From assembly GCA_003963245.1 (NCBI GenBank), contig RXJX01000002.1, positions 1-64,000 of the forward strand: a DNA stretch of 64,000 nucleotides, given 5' to 3'. Under the pieces are notes generated by a model. It searched no databases. It was not told where the DNA came from and saw nothing but the letters and a program-made list of their open reading frames with translations. The translations under genes were made by a program, and so were the position numbers. The stretch comes from Neisseriaceae bacterium (GTDB lineage: Bacteria > Pseudomonadota > Gammaproteobacteria > Burkholderiales > UBA11063). This document shows positions 53,734 to 63,302 of the stretch, piece after piece. Each line of letters opens with the position of its first letter. Positions within the stretch are counted from its first letter, which is position 1.

Positions 53734-53973
53734 TTAAGCGTTATTTTTGATTAGTTTTTTAACTGCAGGAGATACTTGCGCACCAACTGAAGTCCAATGA
53801 GCAACGCGTTCGCTATTAATACGAACAGCTTCAACACCCTCAGATGCAACTGGATTGAAGAAACCTAATTTCTCAATAAAACGTCCATCACGACGCGCAC
53901 GAGAATCAGCAGCAACGATGCTGAAATATGGACGGTGTTTATTACCACCACGTGCCAAACGAATAACTACCAT
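53734..53973 (-). CDS. rpsP: Ribosomal protein S16
   Basis: A 79-residue small-subunit protein. [40 protein letters not shown] is the family signature, and the C-terminal [23 protein letters not shown] fits too. It is the first gene of the operon, with a good promoter just upstream. Confidence 0.98.
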   Translation of the reverse strand: MVVIRLARGGNKHRPYFSIVAADSRARRDGRFIEKLGFFNPVASEGVEAVRINSERVAHWTSVGAQVSPAVKKLIKNNA

Positions 53974-54019
53974 TGTGTTATTTCCTATTAAATATAAAGA
54001 TTAAACAATAAAGCACGTG

Positions 54020-54049
54020 ATTTTACATCATTTTACCTTCATACGTCAA
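54020..54049 (-). promoter_or_regulatory. Promoter of the rpsP-rimM-trmD-rplS operon
   Basis: Read leftward, TTGACG (54044-54049) and TAAAAT (54020-54025) are 18 bases apart. The rpsP start is about 45 bases downstream, a short leader fitting a ribosomal protein operon. Confidence 0.55.
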
Positions 54050-54077
54050 GAACAAAAACCACCAACCACCAGTAGAT

Positions 54078-55610
54078 TTACTGACTGAGGATGACTTGCT
54101 TATCACTAAAAACTAAATATTGAATATTAGTTAAGGTTTTTACTCCATCTATACCGCTTACAACAGTAATCCCATTTACTGTGTTTATCGCATACAGGCT
54201 TGAACTTAATTCAAAAACTACGCCATTATACCCGCTACCGCCGTCAATGACATCATCTCCTGCATAAGGATAAAATAAATCATTGCCACTACTCCCGTAC
54301 ATTTGATCATTGCTTAAAGTACCATTTATTCTGCCACCAGCTTCAGTTATCACCAATGGTAATACACCCGTCGGAATAGCTTGTTGAGCGATACTTCCAC
54401 CATTATTACCATTCCAGTAAATCATACTGTAGCCAAGATCAGCATTATCGCGCAAATCCATAAAAATAGCACTTGGATAGGATTCATTGCCGTAATTGTT
54501 GTATGTTGGAGCGGAATATAGGTCTTGCTCCAGATAAGCACTAGATTTGTTCCAACCAGCAGGAAATACTGCAGATTCAAACCTTGCTGCGATCTGCTCG
54601 GTGGTTTGATCAGCAGAATTACTTGATTTAACAATATATACGTTCCCCCACTGATCAGTCACAAAAAAACGTAAAATTGGCTTTCCATCTTTATCATTTT
54701 TGGTAAATAAAATTAACTGATTTTTATTGATTGATGAATACTTTACCTGAGCTGGTGGTACATACACACCAGTTTGCCCAGCTTGCCAGCCATTAACTGG
54801 TTGTGGAGCAGGATATACAGAAGACTCAAATGGCCAGATATAACTGATATTTTGAACAATCAAACCCCAGGTATGCCCCTGACAATCGGTATAAGGAAGA
54901 AGTGGACCTGATGCTGCATTTGGGCTACCTAATGTATTAGCATAATCAAAAACGGCATTACGCGGCGTATTTTGTACCCAGCTTTCACCACAATTAAAGG
55001 CGCGAAATTCCTCATCATTAGTAATTGGGTTTGAACCATAGTCAACATAAACATAGACAAAACCCTGAAAATTAGAACCTATGTCGCCAATATACGCAAC
55101 TTCATAGCCACTTTTAGCTTCCGTGCTTTTATATCCTGCAGATTCTGCTGCCGCAATTGAAGATGTAACATTAAATGGATTACTTGTTACCGAACTAATA
55201 CCATTAGCGCTAGCAACTAAAGTATAACCAACACCTGGCTGACTAACAGAAATATTATTAAAACTAGCTACTCCATTAGCAGAAGTAACTGTGGTTGTTC
55301 CATTTAGGTACCCAGTATAAATTTTACCATTGGGCAAATTTGCATTTGGTTGATTCCCAATTGTTAAGGTAATAGGAACAGTAGCACTCTTATCTAAATT
55401 GCCATTGCTGTCAACTACTTTTACCTGGACAGCTGGCGCAACAAAGCTATTCGTTCCAGCTGGAGTACTATTACTGCTTGGTTGAGTTGTAAAAACCAGC
55501 TGCAAATTATTATCAGCATTAACACTACCGCCACCACTACAACCCCAAAGCGTAGCCGAAATAATACAAAATAATATAGATTTTAACTGAATAGAAATTT
55601 TTTGCATCAT
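54078..55610 (-). CDS. Lipoprotein with Ig-like domain and RTX-type C-terminal repeats
   Basis: A 510-residue predicted lipoprotein with lipobox LWGC (Cys 24). Residues 35-150 form a bacterial Ig-like (Big) domain (VFTTQPS, PAVQVKVVDSNGN, GVASFNNISVS). The middle, about 155-425, is a large domain I do not recognise, with FNCGESWVQ and YTDCQGHTWG. From about 430 to 460 a short RTX-type, calcium-binding-like run (MYGSSGNDLFYPYAGDDVIDGGSG) is followed by a strand-rich cap. RTX repeats normally mark type I secretion without a signal peptide, so their place on a Sec lipoprotein is unusual. It ends the surface cassette from 58460. Confidence 0.72.
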   Translation of the reverse strand: MMQKISIQLKSILFCIISATLWGCSGGGSVNADNNLQLVFTTQPSSNSTPAGTNSFVAPAVQVKVVDSNGNLDKSATVPITLTIGNQPNANLPNGKIYTGYLNGTTTVTSANGVASFNNISVSQPGVGYTLVASANGISSVTSNPFNVTSSIAAAESAGYKSTEAKSGYEVAYIGDIGSNFQGFVYVYVDYGSNPITNDEEFRAFNCGESWVQNTPRNAVFDYANTLGSPNAASGPLLPYTDCQGHTWGLIVQNISYIWPFESSVYPAPQPVNGWQAGQTGVYVPPAQVKYSSINKNQLILFTKNDKDGKPILRFFVTDQWGNVYIVKSSNSADQTTEQIAARFESAVFPAGWNKSSAYLEQDLYSAPTYNNYGNESYPSAIFMDLRDNADLGYSMIYWNGNNGGSIAQQAIPTGVLPLVITEAGGRINGTLSNDQMYGSSGNDLFYPYAGDDVIDGGSGYNGVVFELSSSLYAINTVNGITVVSGIDGVKTLTNIQYLVFSDKQVILSQ

Positions 55611-55638
55611 TAATAGCCTCCATGGGTTTAGTTTAAAA

Positions 55639-56367
55639 CTAATTTTTACGGCGAATAAAGCTATCCCTGTTGGTACGAAGTTTAAGAACCATCAAAATAG
55701 CTTCTTTAAAAATACTACCTGACATTTTTGATTGCCCCAATACTCGGTCTTCAAAAATAATTGGCAATTCTTTGATTTTAAAACCATTTAGATAGGTCTT
55801 GTAGGTGGTTTCAATTTGAAATGAATACCCTGTTGATTGAAGCTCATTAACTCCAATTGTAGCTAAAACTTCTCGGCGAAAACATTTAAAGCCACCAGTT
55901 AAATCATTAAACGGTAAACCTAAAATAATTTTTGCGTAAAGACTACCACCACGACTAATAATTTTGCGCTTCAGGCTCCAATTAACGACGCCACCGCCAG
56001 CCACGTAACGACTACCTAAAACTAAGTCATAACTCTCTAAACTTTTAAACATTTCTGGCAGGTATTTAGGACTATGCGAAAAATCAGCGTCCATTTGTCC
56101 AATTAAATCGTAATCACGCTCCAAGCCCCAGTTGAAGCCTGCAACATACGCCGTACCCAAACCAAGCTTACCAGCTCTTTTCATCAAAAAAAGTTGTTCA
56201 GGATATTTCTCTGCCATCAAGCGTTCAACAATTTCATAGGTTTTATCCGGTGAATTATCGTCAATCACCAAGATATGTGTGTCCGGTACATAACTAAAGA
56301 CTTCTGCTAATAATTTCTCAATATTATCTTTTTCATTGTACGTTGCAATGATTATCATTTTTTTCAT
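55639..56367 (-). CDS. Polyprenyl-phosphate glycosyltransferase, DPM1-like GT2
   Basis: A 242-residue cytosolic-face glycosyltransferase. IIATYNEKDNIEKLL and the nucleotide-sugar motif LVIDDNSPDKTYEIVERL start the GT-A fold. GQMDADFSHSPKYLPEM carries the metal-binding DAD. LTGGFKCFRREVL and GYSFQIETTYKTYLNGFKIKELPIIFEDR fit the dolichol-phosphate-mannose synthase branch. No membrane helices follow, as in the short soluble-domain type. It probably loads a sugar onto undecaprenyl phosphate for the GT39 gene nine bases upstream. Confidence 0.9.
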   Translation of the reverse strand: MKKMIIIATYNEKDNIEKLLAEVFSYVPDTHILVIDDNSPDKTYEIVERLMAEKYPEQLFLMKRAGKLGLGTAYVAGFNWGLERDYDLIGQMDADFSHSPKYLPEMFKSLESYDLVLGSRYVAGGGVVNWSLKRKIISRGGSLYAKIILGLPFNDLTGGFKCFRREVLATIGVNELQSTGYSFQIETTYKTYLNGFKIKELPIIFEDRVLGQSKMSGSIFKEAILMVLKLRTNRDSFIRRKN

Positions 56368-56376
56368 AATTACCCC

Positions 56377-57792
56377 TTAGTTACTTAGCCGATACACATA
56401 AAGTTTATTATTTACAAAACTATCTCGATAACTTACCGTCGGTAATGCCTCGATATTTTTAAAGTATGTTTTAAGCTGTTCTTGATAAATTGGATCATTG
56501 CCATCACAAAAATACACAGCATGTTTAATTGGAAAGCTCAGATTTTTATTCCAGTCACTATAACTATTACTAAATTTAAAATTACTTAGTACATAAACAC
56601 GCCCATGATTCAAATAGTACCAACCACGCGAAGCATTGCCATAATCACAAGCCAAAATTATATCATCAGGCTGCAAATAATTAATATCGATCTTATGATA
56701 GAGCTGGGCATTACCCATAAAAGCGTTAATTGCTGGAATCTTGCTACGGTACTCGCGCGGGACAAAAGTCCCTGGCATCTTAACTATCGGTAGTAAAATC
56801 AGCACTAATGTAATTGCCACACGATATGTCCATTTGATATTATATTCATCAAGACACGCTGCTAAAAAAACAATTCCACTAATGAATGCTGGAGCTACCC
56901 AGTTAGCTTCCATAAATTTATACAGGCTATTATAAGCAAAGAATAAAACCACAAAAACAAAGATACTCACAGGCAAGAGATATTTCGGATTATTGATCAA
57001 CTGCTTACGCTTAATAAATAAGAAAGTTAGCAATGGTAACGAAATAAATGGATTAGCCGCACCAATCGTTGCGCCAATATAATCCCAAAGCCCGGCAAAA
57101 TTTATTTGTCGTTCACTAGCTACTCCGTGGTGGAACTGAAAGGCGAATGACACCCAATCATGCTGGTAATTCCAGATAATTACCGGACTAAATACCAGCA
57201 ACGCCAAAACTAATGCTAAGTAAACATCTTTTCTAAAAAGTAAATGGCGCTTTTGTGGACTTAGCAATAAGAAAATCAATACACCCGGCAAAATTAAAAT
57301 CGCGGTATATTTAGATAACAACGCACAACCTAGAGCAACTCCTGCCGCATAAATTGCACTTTTTCTTTCAAAAACCAGTCCCTGAATTAAAAAGTACAGT
57401 GTTATACTCCAGAACATCATCAGCGGACAGTCAATTGTAGTAATAAAAAAATCACCCTCCAAAATTGGCCATGCCAACGCCATAATTACCGAAATATCTG
57501 CTGCTCTTTGTCCAAATAAACGCTTAGTGCTCAAATAAATCATGATAATCGTAATAGTGCTGCACAACACAGCAGTCAGACGAATAAATAATTCCTGATC
57601 TGATACCAAAGTAGTTAAACGAATCAAATAGGCGATCATAGGTGGATGATCATAATACGAAAGCTGAAGATTCTTACTCCACACCCAATAATACGCCTCA
57701 TCAAAGTGTAGCTGCAAATATTGGTTAAATATTGTGTGTATAAAAACCACTAAAACAAATAGCAATAAAACTTTTACATTCATTCGTTCCAT
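56377..57792 (-). CDS. GT39/PMT_2-type membrane glycosyltransferase
   Basis: A 471-residue integral membrane protein with about ten to twelve helices. The first loop holds the family acidic residues and YYDHPPMIAYLIRLTT (LHFDEAYYWVWSKNLQLS just before). The FITTIDCPLMMFWSITLYFLI region is also typical of the family. A small C-terminal domain follows (LACDYGNASRGWYYLNHGRVYVLS). Such enzymes take sugar from a polyprenyl phosphate in the periplasm. It lies two bases after the PAP2 gene, so the three are almost surely one operon. Confidence 0.9.
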   Translation of the reverse strand: MERMNVKVLLLFVLVVFIHTIFNQYLQLHFDEAYYWVWSKNLQLSYYDHPPMIAYLIRLTTLVSDQELFIRLTAVLCSTITIIMIYLSTKRLFGQRAADISVIMALAWPILEGDFFITTIDCPLMMFWSITLYFLIQGLVFERKSAIYAAGVALGCALLSKYTAILILPGVLIFLLLSPQKRHLLFRKDVYLALVLALLVFSPVIIWNYQHDWVSFAFQFHHGVASERQINFAGLWDYIGATIGAANPFISLPLLTFLFIKRKQLINNPKYLLPVSIFVFVVLFFAYNSLYKFMEANWVAPAFISGIVFLAACLDEYNIKWTYRVAITLVLILLPIVKMPGTFVPREYRSKIPAINAFMGNAQLYHKIDINYLQPDDIILACDYGNASRGWYYLNHGRVYVLSNFKFSNSYSDWNKNLSFPIKHAVYFCDGNDPIYQEQLKTYFKNIEALPTVSYRDSFVNNKLYVYRLSN

Positions 57793-57794
57793 AG

Positions 57795-58460
57795 TTAGTC
57801 AACTCGCTTATTCATAAAATATTTATCTACTAATTTAGTTACCAAAATATTAACGATCCAAACCAAGATTGCCGCCATAAAAATATCACTGATATAATGC
57901 CCGCCCTGCAAAAAACGGACAATACCAACAAGAACAAAACCTATTCCACACAAAGTTATGCCTAGTTTACGCCTTCTTGCAGCAATAAACGGGACACCAA
58001 TAAAAGCACCAATTGAGACATGTCCAGAAGGGAAACTATTATCTTTTGGACGACCTAAATGAGGTTGCCAAGGAAATGAAAAAGGATGATGATCACGAAT
58101 TACCTGATAAGGTCTTGCACGCCCCCAGTTATCTTTAAACAAGGTATTCACCAACAACCCCGGGCCAAGCGCCAAACTTAAATAGCTAATTAGCACCATC
58201 CGACGTACTACATTTTTTTGTTGCGCAGAAGATTTACGCTTACGAATTAGAATAACTAGCGGCACAAGGATTAACAAAACAGTTGATACAGATACCCCGT
58301 AATAAACCACCTTACACCAAAGACTTACCTCACCATAAAAATGATTAGTATTATAATTAAAAGGAACTATGGCGTACTGTTGGTCGATGTATGGGCTTAA
58401 AGCAAAGACTATCAAACTACAAAAAAACAAAATTATCAGATATTTTTTTAGAGGTGTCAT
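57795..58460 (-). CDS. PAP2 family membrane phosphatase
   Basis: A 221-residue PAP2 enzyme with about six helices. The three-part phosphatase signature is complete: KDNWGRARPYQV, FPSGHVSIGA and RFLQGGHYISDIFMA. Members dephosphorylate lipids such as undecaprenyl pyrophosphate or lipid A; LpxE-type phosphatases share the layout. With the two glycosyltransferase genes after it, lipid A or carrier-lipid processing is the likely role. It is the first gene of the cassette; the 160 bases upstream show no strong promoter. Confidence 0.88.
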   Translation of the reverse strand: MTPLKKYLIILFFCSLIVFALSPYIDQQYAIVPFNYNTNHFYGEVSLWCKVVYYGVSVSTVLLILVPLVILIRKRKSSAQQKNVVRRMVLISYLSLALGPGLLVNTLFKDNWGRARPYQVIRDHHPFSFPWQPHLGRPKDNSFPSGHVSIGAFIGVPFIAARRRKLGITLCGIGFVLVGIVRFLQGGHYISDIFMAAILVWIVNILVTKLVDKYFMNKRVD

Positions 58461-58621
58461 ATTTTATTCTACTAAATGTTTAGCATGATTCTAACATGAT
58501 TTAATGGCTTCTGTGCCGAATGATAAAGCACACAAGTTTATGTAAATATAATAATCTGAACTAACAGATAATTTTATAATATTAATTTTTTGAGTGGATA
58601 TAGCGAAGAAAATATTTGATG

Positions 58622-58711
58622 TGGCGGAAGCTGTGAGATTCGAACTCACGAAGGACTCGCATCCTTGCCGGTTTTCAAGACCGGTGCATTCAACCGCTCT
58701 GCCAAGCTTCC
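58622..58711 (-). tRNA. tRNA-Ser (TGA)
   Basis: A 90-base class II tRNA on the minus strand with acceptor GGAAGCT/AGCTTCC, a long variable arm, anticodon loop CTTGAAA (TGA, reading UCA and wobble codons), T arm GTGAGTTCGAATCTCAC and encoded CCA. Confidence 0.95.
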
Positions 58712-58728
58712 TTTAGGTTGAGAACGGT

Positions 58729-58758
58729 ATTATAACCACTTCCAATTATTTTTTGCAA
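58729..58758 (-). promoter_or_regulatory. Promoter of tRNA-Ser (TGA)
   Basis: Read leftward, TTGCAA (58753-58758) and a perfect TATAAT (58729-58734) are 18 bases apart. From the -10 onward the bases TATAATACCGTTCTC are identical to those of the tRNA array promoter at 40774-40788. Confidence 0.75.
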
Positions 58759-58866
58759 CTTTTTTTGTAATTTAGTATTTCCTCTTACTGCGCTGCAATA
58801 AAATACCTGACTTAAAGCGTGATACAATCCGGCATTTATTATTAAACAAAAGGCGGGTAACATCTA

Positions 58867-60291
58867 ATGATGCTAAAACAAAAACAGCCTCATGGCTTTT
58901 CAATTTTTTTCCTGACAGAGATGTGGGAGCGTTATGGTTTTTATATCTTACAGTCTCTTCTGGTTTTCTATGCACTGGAAAAAATTCACTTAAGCGATTC
59001 AGAAACTTATGCAATGGTTGGGTCTTTCACCGCTTTGGCGTACGTGAATAGTATATTCGGCGGTTTAATTGCTGATCGCTTTATTGGATATGATAAAGCT
59101 ATCTTAGCTGGCGCAACACTATTATGTATCGGATATACACTTCTAACCTTTGCTCTTGATCATAATATCTTTATCTTAGGGTTAGCAATTGTAACAGTTG
59201 GTACGGGAATGTTAAAACCAAATATTTCAAGTATGCTTAGCATGATTTATCAAAAGAGTCCAGAAAAAAAAGAAATAGGCTATACCCTATTTTATGTTGG
59301 TATTTATTTTGGAGCAATCGGCGGGAGCTTCCTAGGTGGATTTATTAAGACTTATTTAGGCTGGCATGCTGTTTTTGCTTCTGCAGCAATCGGGCTAGCA
59401 ATTGCCTTTACTACTTTTTTTATTGGAAAAAGAAAATATCAGCTAAGTGATTCACGAAACATAACGCATAATAAAAGCAAGATACTTAAAGCCTTTATCG
59501 CGATAATTTTTCTAATTGTTACCGCTTTTTTTGGTATCCACAATAAAACCATGTCCGACATATTTTTTACTTTGATTGGACTACTAAGCCTCGCTTTTTT
59601 AATCTATAACATCAAAGCACACACTGGAAATGAACGTAAGAAACTCACAGCCTTTACTGTCTTAACAATCTTTTCAGGATTGTACTGGGCGGTATATTTT
59701 CAACAATTCTTCTCTGTCAGTCTTGCAGCGGAAAGAGTAACTAGACTAACTATGCCAGCAAGCTCTCTCACTGCATTTGAATCGCTAGGAGTAATTATTT
59801 TTGGACCTTTGATTAATGGGTTATGGCTGTGGTTACAGCATCGTAATAAAGATTTGTCAATTCCAGCAAAGTTCAGCTTAAGTTTTTTATTTAACAGTCT
59901 TAGTTTCTTTACATTGATTGTGAGTTTACAATATGCAATTAACCATAATTCAGCGCTACTTCAGATCTTTATCATCATAAGTTATTTAATGATTGCATTT
60001 GGTGAATTGCTGATTGCTCCGATCGGTTTGGCAATGGTGAGCACCTTGACACCATACCGATTAAATGGTGCCATGATGGGGATATTCTTAATGTCAATTG
60101 GACTTGGTGGTAAACTTGCGGGTATCTTGGCACAAAGTGCTGCAAGCGCTCAAAATAGTACCATAAATCAGCTAGAACACATTTACCGCAACTCATTTAT
60201 GATTTATTGTGGTTTTAGCCTGTTAATTTTTATCATCTGTCTGATAATGATTAAACCAATTAATAAACTAATTCAGGGAACAACCAAGTGA
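58867..60291 (+). CDS. POT-family proton-dependent oligopeptide transporter
   Basis: A 474-residue, twelve- to fourteen-helix symporter for di- and tripeptides. The family opening is FFLTEMWERYGFYILQSLLVFYAL, with the ExxER-type proton-coupling motif. GGLIADRFIGYDKAILAGATLLCIGY and FYVGIYFGAIGGSFLGGF follow. The FSGLYWAVYFQQFFSVSLAAERV segment is the PTR2 signature region. It is closest in type to bacterial Dtp proteins. The stop overlaps the xseB start as GTGA. Confidence 0.93.
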   Translation: MMLKQKQPHGFSIFFLTEMWERYGFYILQSLLVFYALEKIHLSDSETYAMVGSFTALAYVNSIFGGLIADRFIGYDKAILAGATLLCIGYTLLTFALDHNIFILGLAIVTVGTGMLKPNISSMLSMIYQKSPEKKEIGYTLFYVGIYFGAIGGSFLGGFIKTYLGWHAVFASAAIGLAIAFTTFFIGKRKYQLSDSRNITHNKSKILKAFIAIIFLIVTAFFGIHNKTMSDIFFTLIGLLSLAFLIYNIKAHTGNERKKLTAFTVLTIFSGLYWAVYFQQFFSVSLAAERVTRLTMPASSLTAFESLGVIIFGPLINGLWLWLQHRNKDLSIPAKFSLSFLFNSLSFFTLIVSLQYAINHNSALLQIFIIISYLMIAFGELLIAPIGLAMVSTLTPYRLNGAMMGIFLMSIGLGGKLAGILAQSAASAQNSTINQLEHIYRNSFMIYCGFSLLIFIICLIMIKPINKLIQGTTK

Positions 60292-60512
60292 CTAAAAAAA
60301 ATTCAGATACGTTTGAAAGTGCAATTAACCAACTAGAAATCATTATTCAGCAGATTGAAAATGAGCAAATTGACTTAGAAAGTGCATTAAATCAGTATAA
60401 GCATGGCATGGAACTGGTAAAATTCTGTCAGGACAAACTTCGTGATGTTGAACAAAAGATTAAAATTCTCGATCATGAAACTAATCAATTAAAGAATTTT
60501 CAAACGGAATAA
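60288..60512 (+). CDS. xseB: Exonuclease VII small subunit
   Basis: A 74-residue helical subunit that binds several-fold to XseA to form exonuclease VII, a single-strand DNA exonuclease. TFESAINQLEIIIQQIENEQIDLESALNQYKHGMELVKFCQDKL is the family domain. The start is GTG, overlapping the transporter stop by four bases. ispA and dxs follow, the same trio order as in E. coli. Confidence 0.95.
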   Translation: MTKKNSDTFESAINQLEIIIQQIENEQIDLESALNQYKHGMELVKFCQDKLRDVEQKIKILDHETNQLKNFQTE

Positions 60513-60513
60513 T

Positions 60514-61398
60514 ATGCCAAATTTAGAACAATGGCGCGCACGGACTCTTAATGAAATTGAACAATGCCTAGACCAAATTTTAACTATCTCAAGTAGCTGC
60601 CCGTATTTGCTTGAAGCTATCCGTTACTCAACGTTGAATGGCGGAAAGCGAATTCGCCCTCTATTTACGATTGCAGCAGGGAGTCTGAATAATGCGAATC
60701 CACTAAATTGCCGCTTAATCGGTTGTGCGATTGAAATGATTCACTGTTTTTCACTGATTCATGATGATCTTCCAATCATGGATAATGATGATTTACGGCG
60801 TGGCAAACCAACCAATCATAAAGTCTATGGAGATGCTGTAGCGCTTCTGGCAGGAGATGCCCTCCATGCACTATGTTTTGAAGTATTAACGTCAGATCAA
60901 TTAGCTATAAGCCCAGAGCGTAAATTACGGATTATTGGATTAATCGCTCAGTCGATAGGGATAGAAGGAATGGTTGGCGGACAAACCATTGATTGGCTTA
61001 GTACGGGTAAGCAAATTGACTTGCAACAATTGCAACAAATGCATACCTTAAAAACCGGAGCATTACTCCGTGCTGCTATTTTAGCGGGCTATCTCGCAGG
61101 AAATGAATTTGATTCACCACAATATGCAGCGATTGATGTAATTGCTCAAAAAATTGGATTATTATTTCAGATTGTAGATGATATTATTGATGTTACTGAA
61201 GACACAAGTACTCTGGGTAAAACGGCAAATAAAGACTCAGAACAAGATAAAGCTACATACGTCAATATTCTAGGGCTCGCAGTAGCGCAGCAAACAGCCA
61301 AAAATCTTCATTCCGAAATATTAGAACTGCTAAGAAAACTAGAGAATAGTTCACAACTAAAATTTTTAGCTGATTCAGTCTATTATCGCAATTTCTAA
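60514..61398 (+). CDS. ispA: Farnesyl diphosphate synthase / short-chain polyprenyl synthase
   Basis: A 294-residue prenyltransferase that condenses IPP with DMAPP and GPP. GGKRIRPLFTIAAG binds the diphosphate. The first aspartate-rich motif lies in HDDLPIMDNDDLRRGKPTNH near residue 87, and the second lies in FQIVDDIIDVTEDTSTLGKTANKD near 225. The residues before the first motif fit a C15 product. It lies one base after xseB and supplies precursors for carrier lipid and quinone synthesis. Confidence 0.95.
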   Translation: MPNLEQWRARTLNEIEQCLDQILTISSSCPYLLEAIRYSTLNGGKRIRPLFTIAAGSLNNANPLNCRLIGCAIEMIHCFSLIHDDLPIMDNDDLRRGKPTNHKVYGDAVALLAGDALHALCFEVLTSDQLAISPERKLRIIGLIAQSIGIEGMVGGQTIDWLSTGKQIDLQQLQQMHTLKTGALLRAAILAGYLAGNEFDSPQYAAIDVIAQKIGLLFQIVDDIIDVTEDTSTLGKTANKDSEQDKATYVNILGLAVAQQTAKNLHSEILELLRKLENSSQLKFLADSVYYRNF

Positions 61399-61419
61399 TC
61401 AAATAAAAGATAAATATAC

Positions 61420-63273
61420 ATGACCCATCAACAACTACTGAATAAGATTAACTACCCTCATGAGTTGAGGCAATTAAATCGTCAAGAACTTTATACATTA
61501 GCCCAAGAGCTACGCAGCTTTATCCTGAGTAATGTAAGTAAAACAGGTGGACATTTAGCATCAAATCTAGGATGTGTTGAATTAACCATTGCTCTACATT
61601 ACGTCTATAATACGCCGGATGATGCATTGGTTTGGGATGTCGGTCATCAATCTTACCCACATAAAATTTTGACTGGACGTCGGGAAAAAATGGATAGCCT
61701 GCGCCAAAAAGGAGGATTGTCTGGCTTTCCAAAACGAGGAGAAAGCGAATACGACACTTTTGATGTTGGTCATTCATCAACTTCAATTTCTGCTGCACTA
61801 GGAATGGCTGTTGCCAATCAACTTCGCGGACGAGATAATAAAGTAGTCGCCATAATTGGTGACGGCTCGATGACTGCTGGGCTTGCTTTCGAAGGCTTGA
61901 ATAACGCAGGATGGCTCGATAGTGACATGCTAGTAATCTTAAATGATAATGAAATGTCTATTTCTGAGAGTGTTGGCGCAATTAGTTCCTATTTATCTCA
62001 AATTCTCGCAAGTAGATTTTATAATAAAGTCAAGGGCACCGCAAATAAAGCACTTAGCGTCATGCCTGGCATGCAAAAGCTTGCGCACAAGGTAGAGGAG
62101 CATATGAAAGGCATGGTAATGCCAAGCACAATGTTTGAAGAGCTTGGCTTTAATTACATTGGACCAATTGATGGACATGACTTAGATCAGCTTATTGACA
62201 CCTTGAGCGAGCTTAAAAATTTATCGGGCCCGCAATTTTTGCACGTCGTGACAAAAAAAGGGCAAGGTTATAAGTTAGCTGAAAATGACCCGATCGGTTA
62301 TCACGGTGTAAATAAATTTAACCCACAGGAAGGCATGATTAGCAGCAAAAGCAATGCATTAAGCTATATGCATGTTTTTGGCAAGTTTCTCTGTGATATC
62401 GCCAAGATTGATGATGAATTTATCGCAATTACTCCTGCGATGCGTGAAGGTTCTGGGATGGTCGAATTTGCCAAGCTTTATCCTGAAAAATTTTTTGACG
62501 TCGGTATAGCTGAACAGCATGCAATAACTTTTGCAGGAGGTGCTGCTACTAAAGGAATTAAGCCTATTGTAGCAATCTACTCAACCTTTTTGCAACGTGG
62601 CTATGATCAGCTTATTCATGATGTTGCTTTACAAGAAGTTTCAGTTTTGTTTGCAATTGACCGTGCCGGAGTGGTCGGCGCAGATGGTCCAACTCATATT
62701 GGTGCCTTTGATTTAAGTTTTCTACGTTGCATACCCAACCTGATAATCATGACACCAAGTGATGAAAATGAATGTTATCAAATGCTCTACACGGGTTTCA
62801 GAATCAATAACCAGTCATGCGCAGTACGCTACCCTCGTGGCGCAGGAATTGGGCGAGAATTAGATAGTGAATTTAAAATGATTCCGGTTGGTAAAGGACG
62901 TGTAGTTAGAGAAGGTAGCAAAATTGCTATTCTGGCATTTGGTTCAATGCTGCAGGCAGCCAGTGAGGCAGCAACGGAAATCAATGCAACTGTTTGTGAT
63001 ATGCGCTTTGTTAAACCTCTAGATCGCGATTTACTATTACAAATCGGTAAAACGCATGAGTTTATTGTAACTATTGAAGAGAATGTGATTGCCGGTGGTG
63101 CTGGTTCTGCCTGTGCAGAGGCATTGCAGGATTTGAATATCCAACTCCCAATTTTACATTTAGGAATCCCTGATCAATTTATTGAACATGGAGATCCTAA
63201 GCAATTACTATCTTTAATTGGTTTAGATAAAAATGGAATCATTAACTCAATCAAGCAAAAAGGCTGGGTTTAA
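61420..63273 (+). CDS. dxs: 1-deoxy-D-xylulose-5-phosphate synthase
   Basis: A 617-residue thiamine-diphosphate enzyme that makes DXP from pyruvate and glyceraldehyde 3-phosphate, the first step of the MEP pathway. [20 protein letters not shown] and [16 protein letters not shown] come first. The TPP motif is [18 protein letters not shown] near residue 145. [18 protein letters not shown] holds the catalytic glutamate, and [26 protein letters not shown] follows. The C-terminal transketolase domain is intact. It directly follows ispA. Confidence 0.97.
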   Translation: MTHQQLLNKINYPHELRQLNRQELYTLAQELRSFILSNVSKTGGHLASNLGCVELTIALHYVYNTPDDALVWDVGHQSYPHKILTGRREKMDSLRQKGGLSGFPKRGESEYDTFDVGHSSTSISAALGMAVANQLRGRDNKVVAIIGDGSMTAGLAFEGLNNAGWLDSDMLVILNDNEMSISESVGAISSYLSQILASRFYNKVKGTANKALSVMPGMQKLAHKVEEHMKGMVMPSTMFEELGFNYIGPIDGHDLDQLIDTLSELKNLSGPQFLHVVTKKGQGYKLAENDPIGYHGVNKFNPQEGMISSKSNALSYMHVFGKFLCDIAKIDDEFIAITPAMREGSGMVEFAKLYPEKFFDVGIAEQHAITFAGGAATKGIKPIVAIYSTFLQRGYDQLIHDVALQEVSVLFAIDRAGVVGADGPTHIGAFDLSFLRCIPNLIIMTPSDENECYQMLYTGFRINNQSCAVRYPRGAGIGRELDSEFKMIPVGKGRVVREGSKIAILAFGSMLQAASEAATEINATVCDMRFVKPLDRDLLLQIGKTHEFIVTIEENVIAGGAGSACAEALQDLNIQLPILHLGIPDQFIEHGDPKQLLSLIGLDKNGIINSIKQKGWV

Positions 63274-63302
63274 AATAATAAATACTGAAAGGAAATAATA
63301 CG

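Noticed and set aside
55690-58460. Acquired O-antigen or capsule island
   Set aside because: Only three enzyme genes are present, with composition like the neighbours and no flanking repeats, integrase or transposase.
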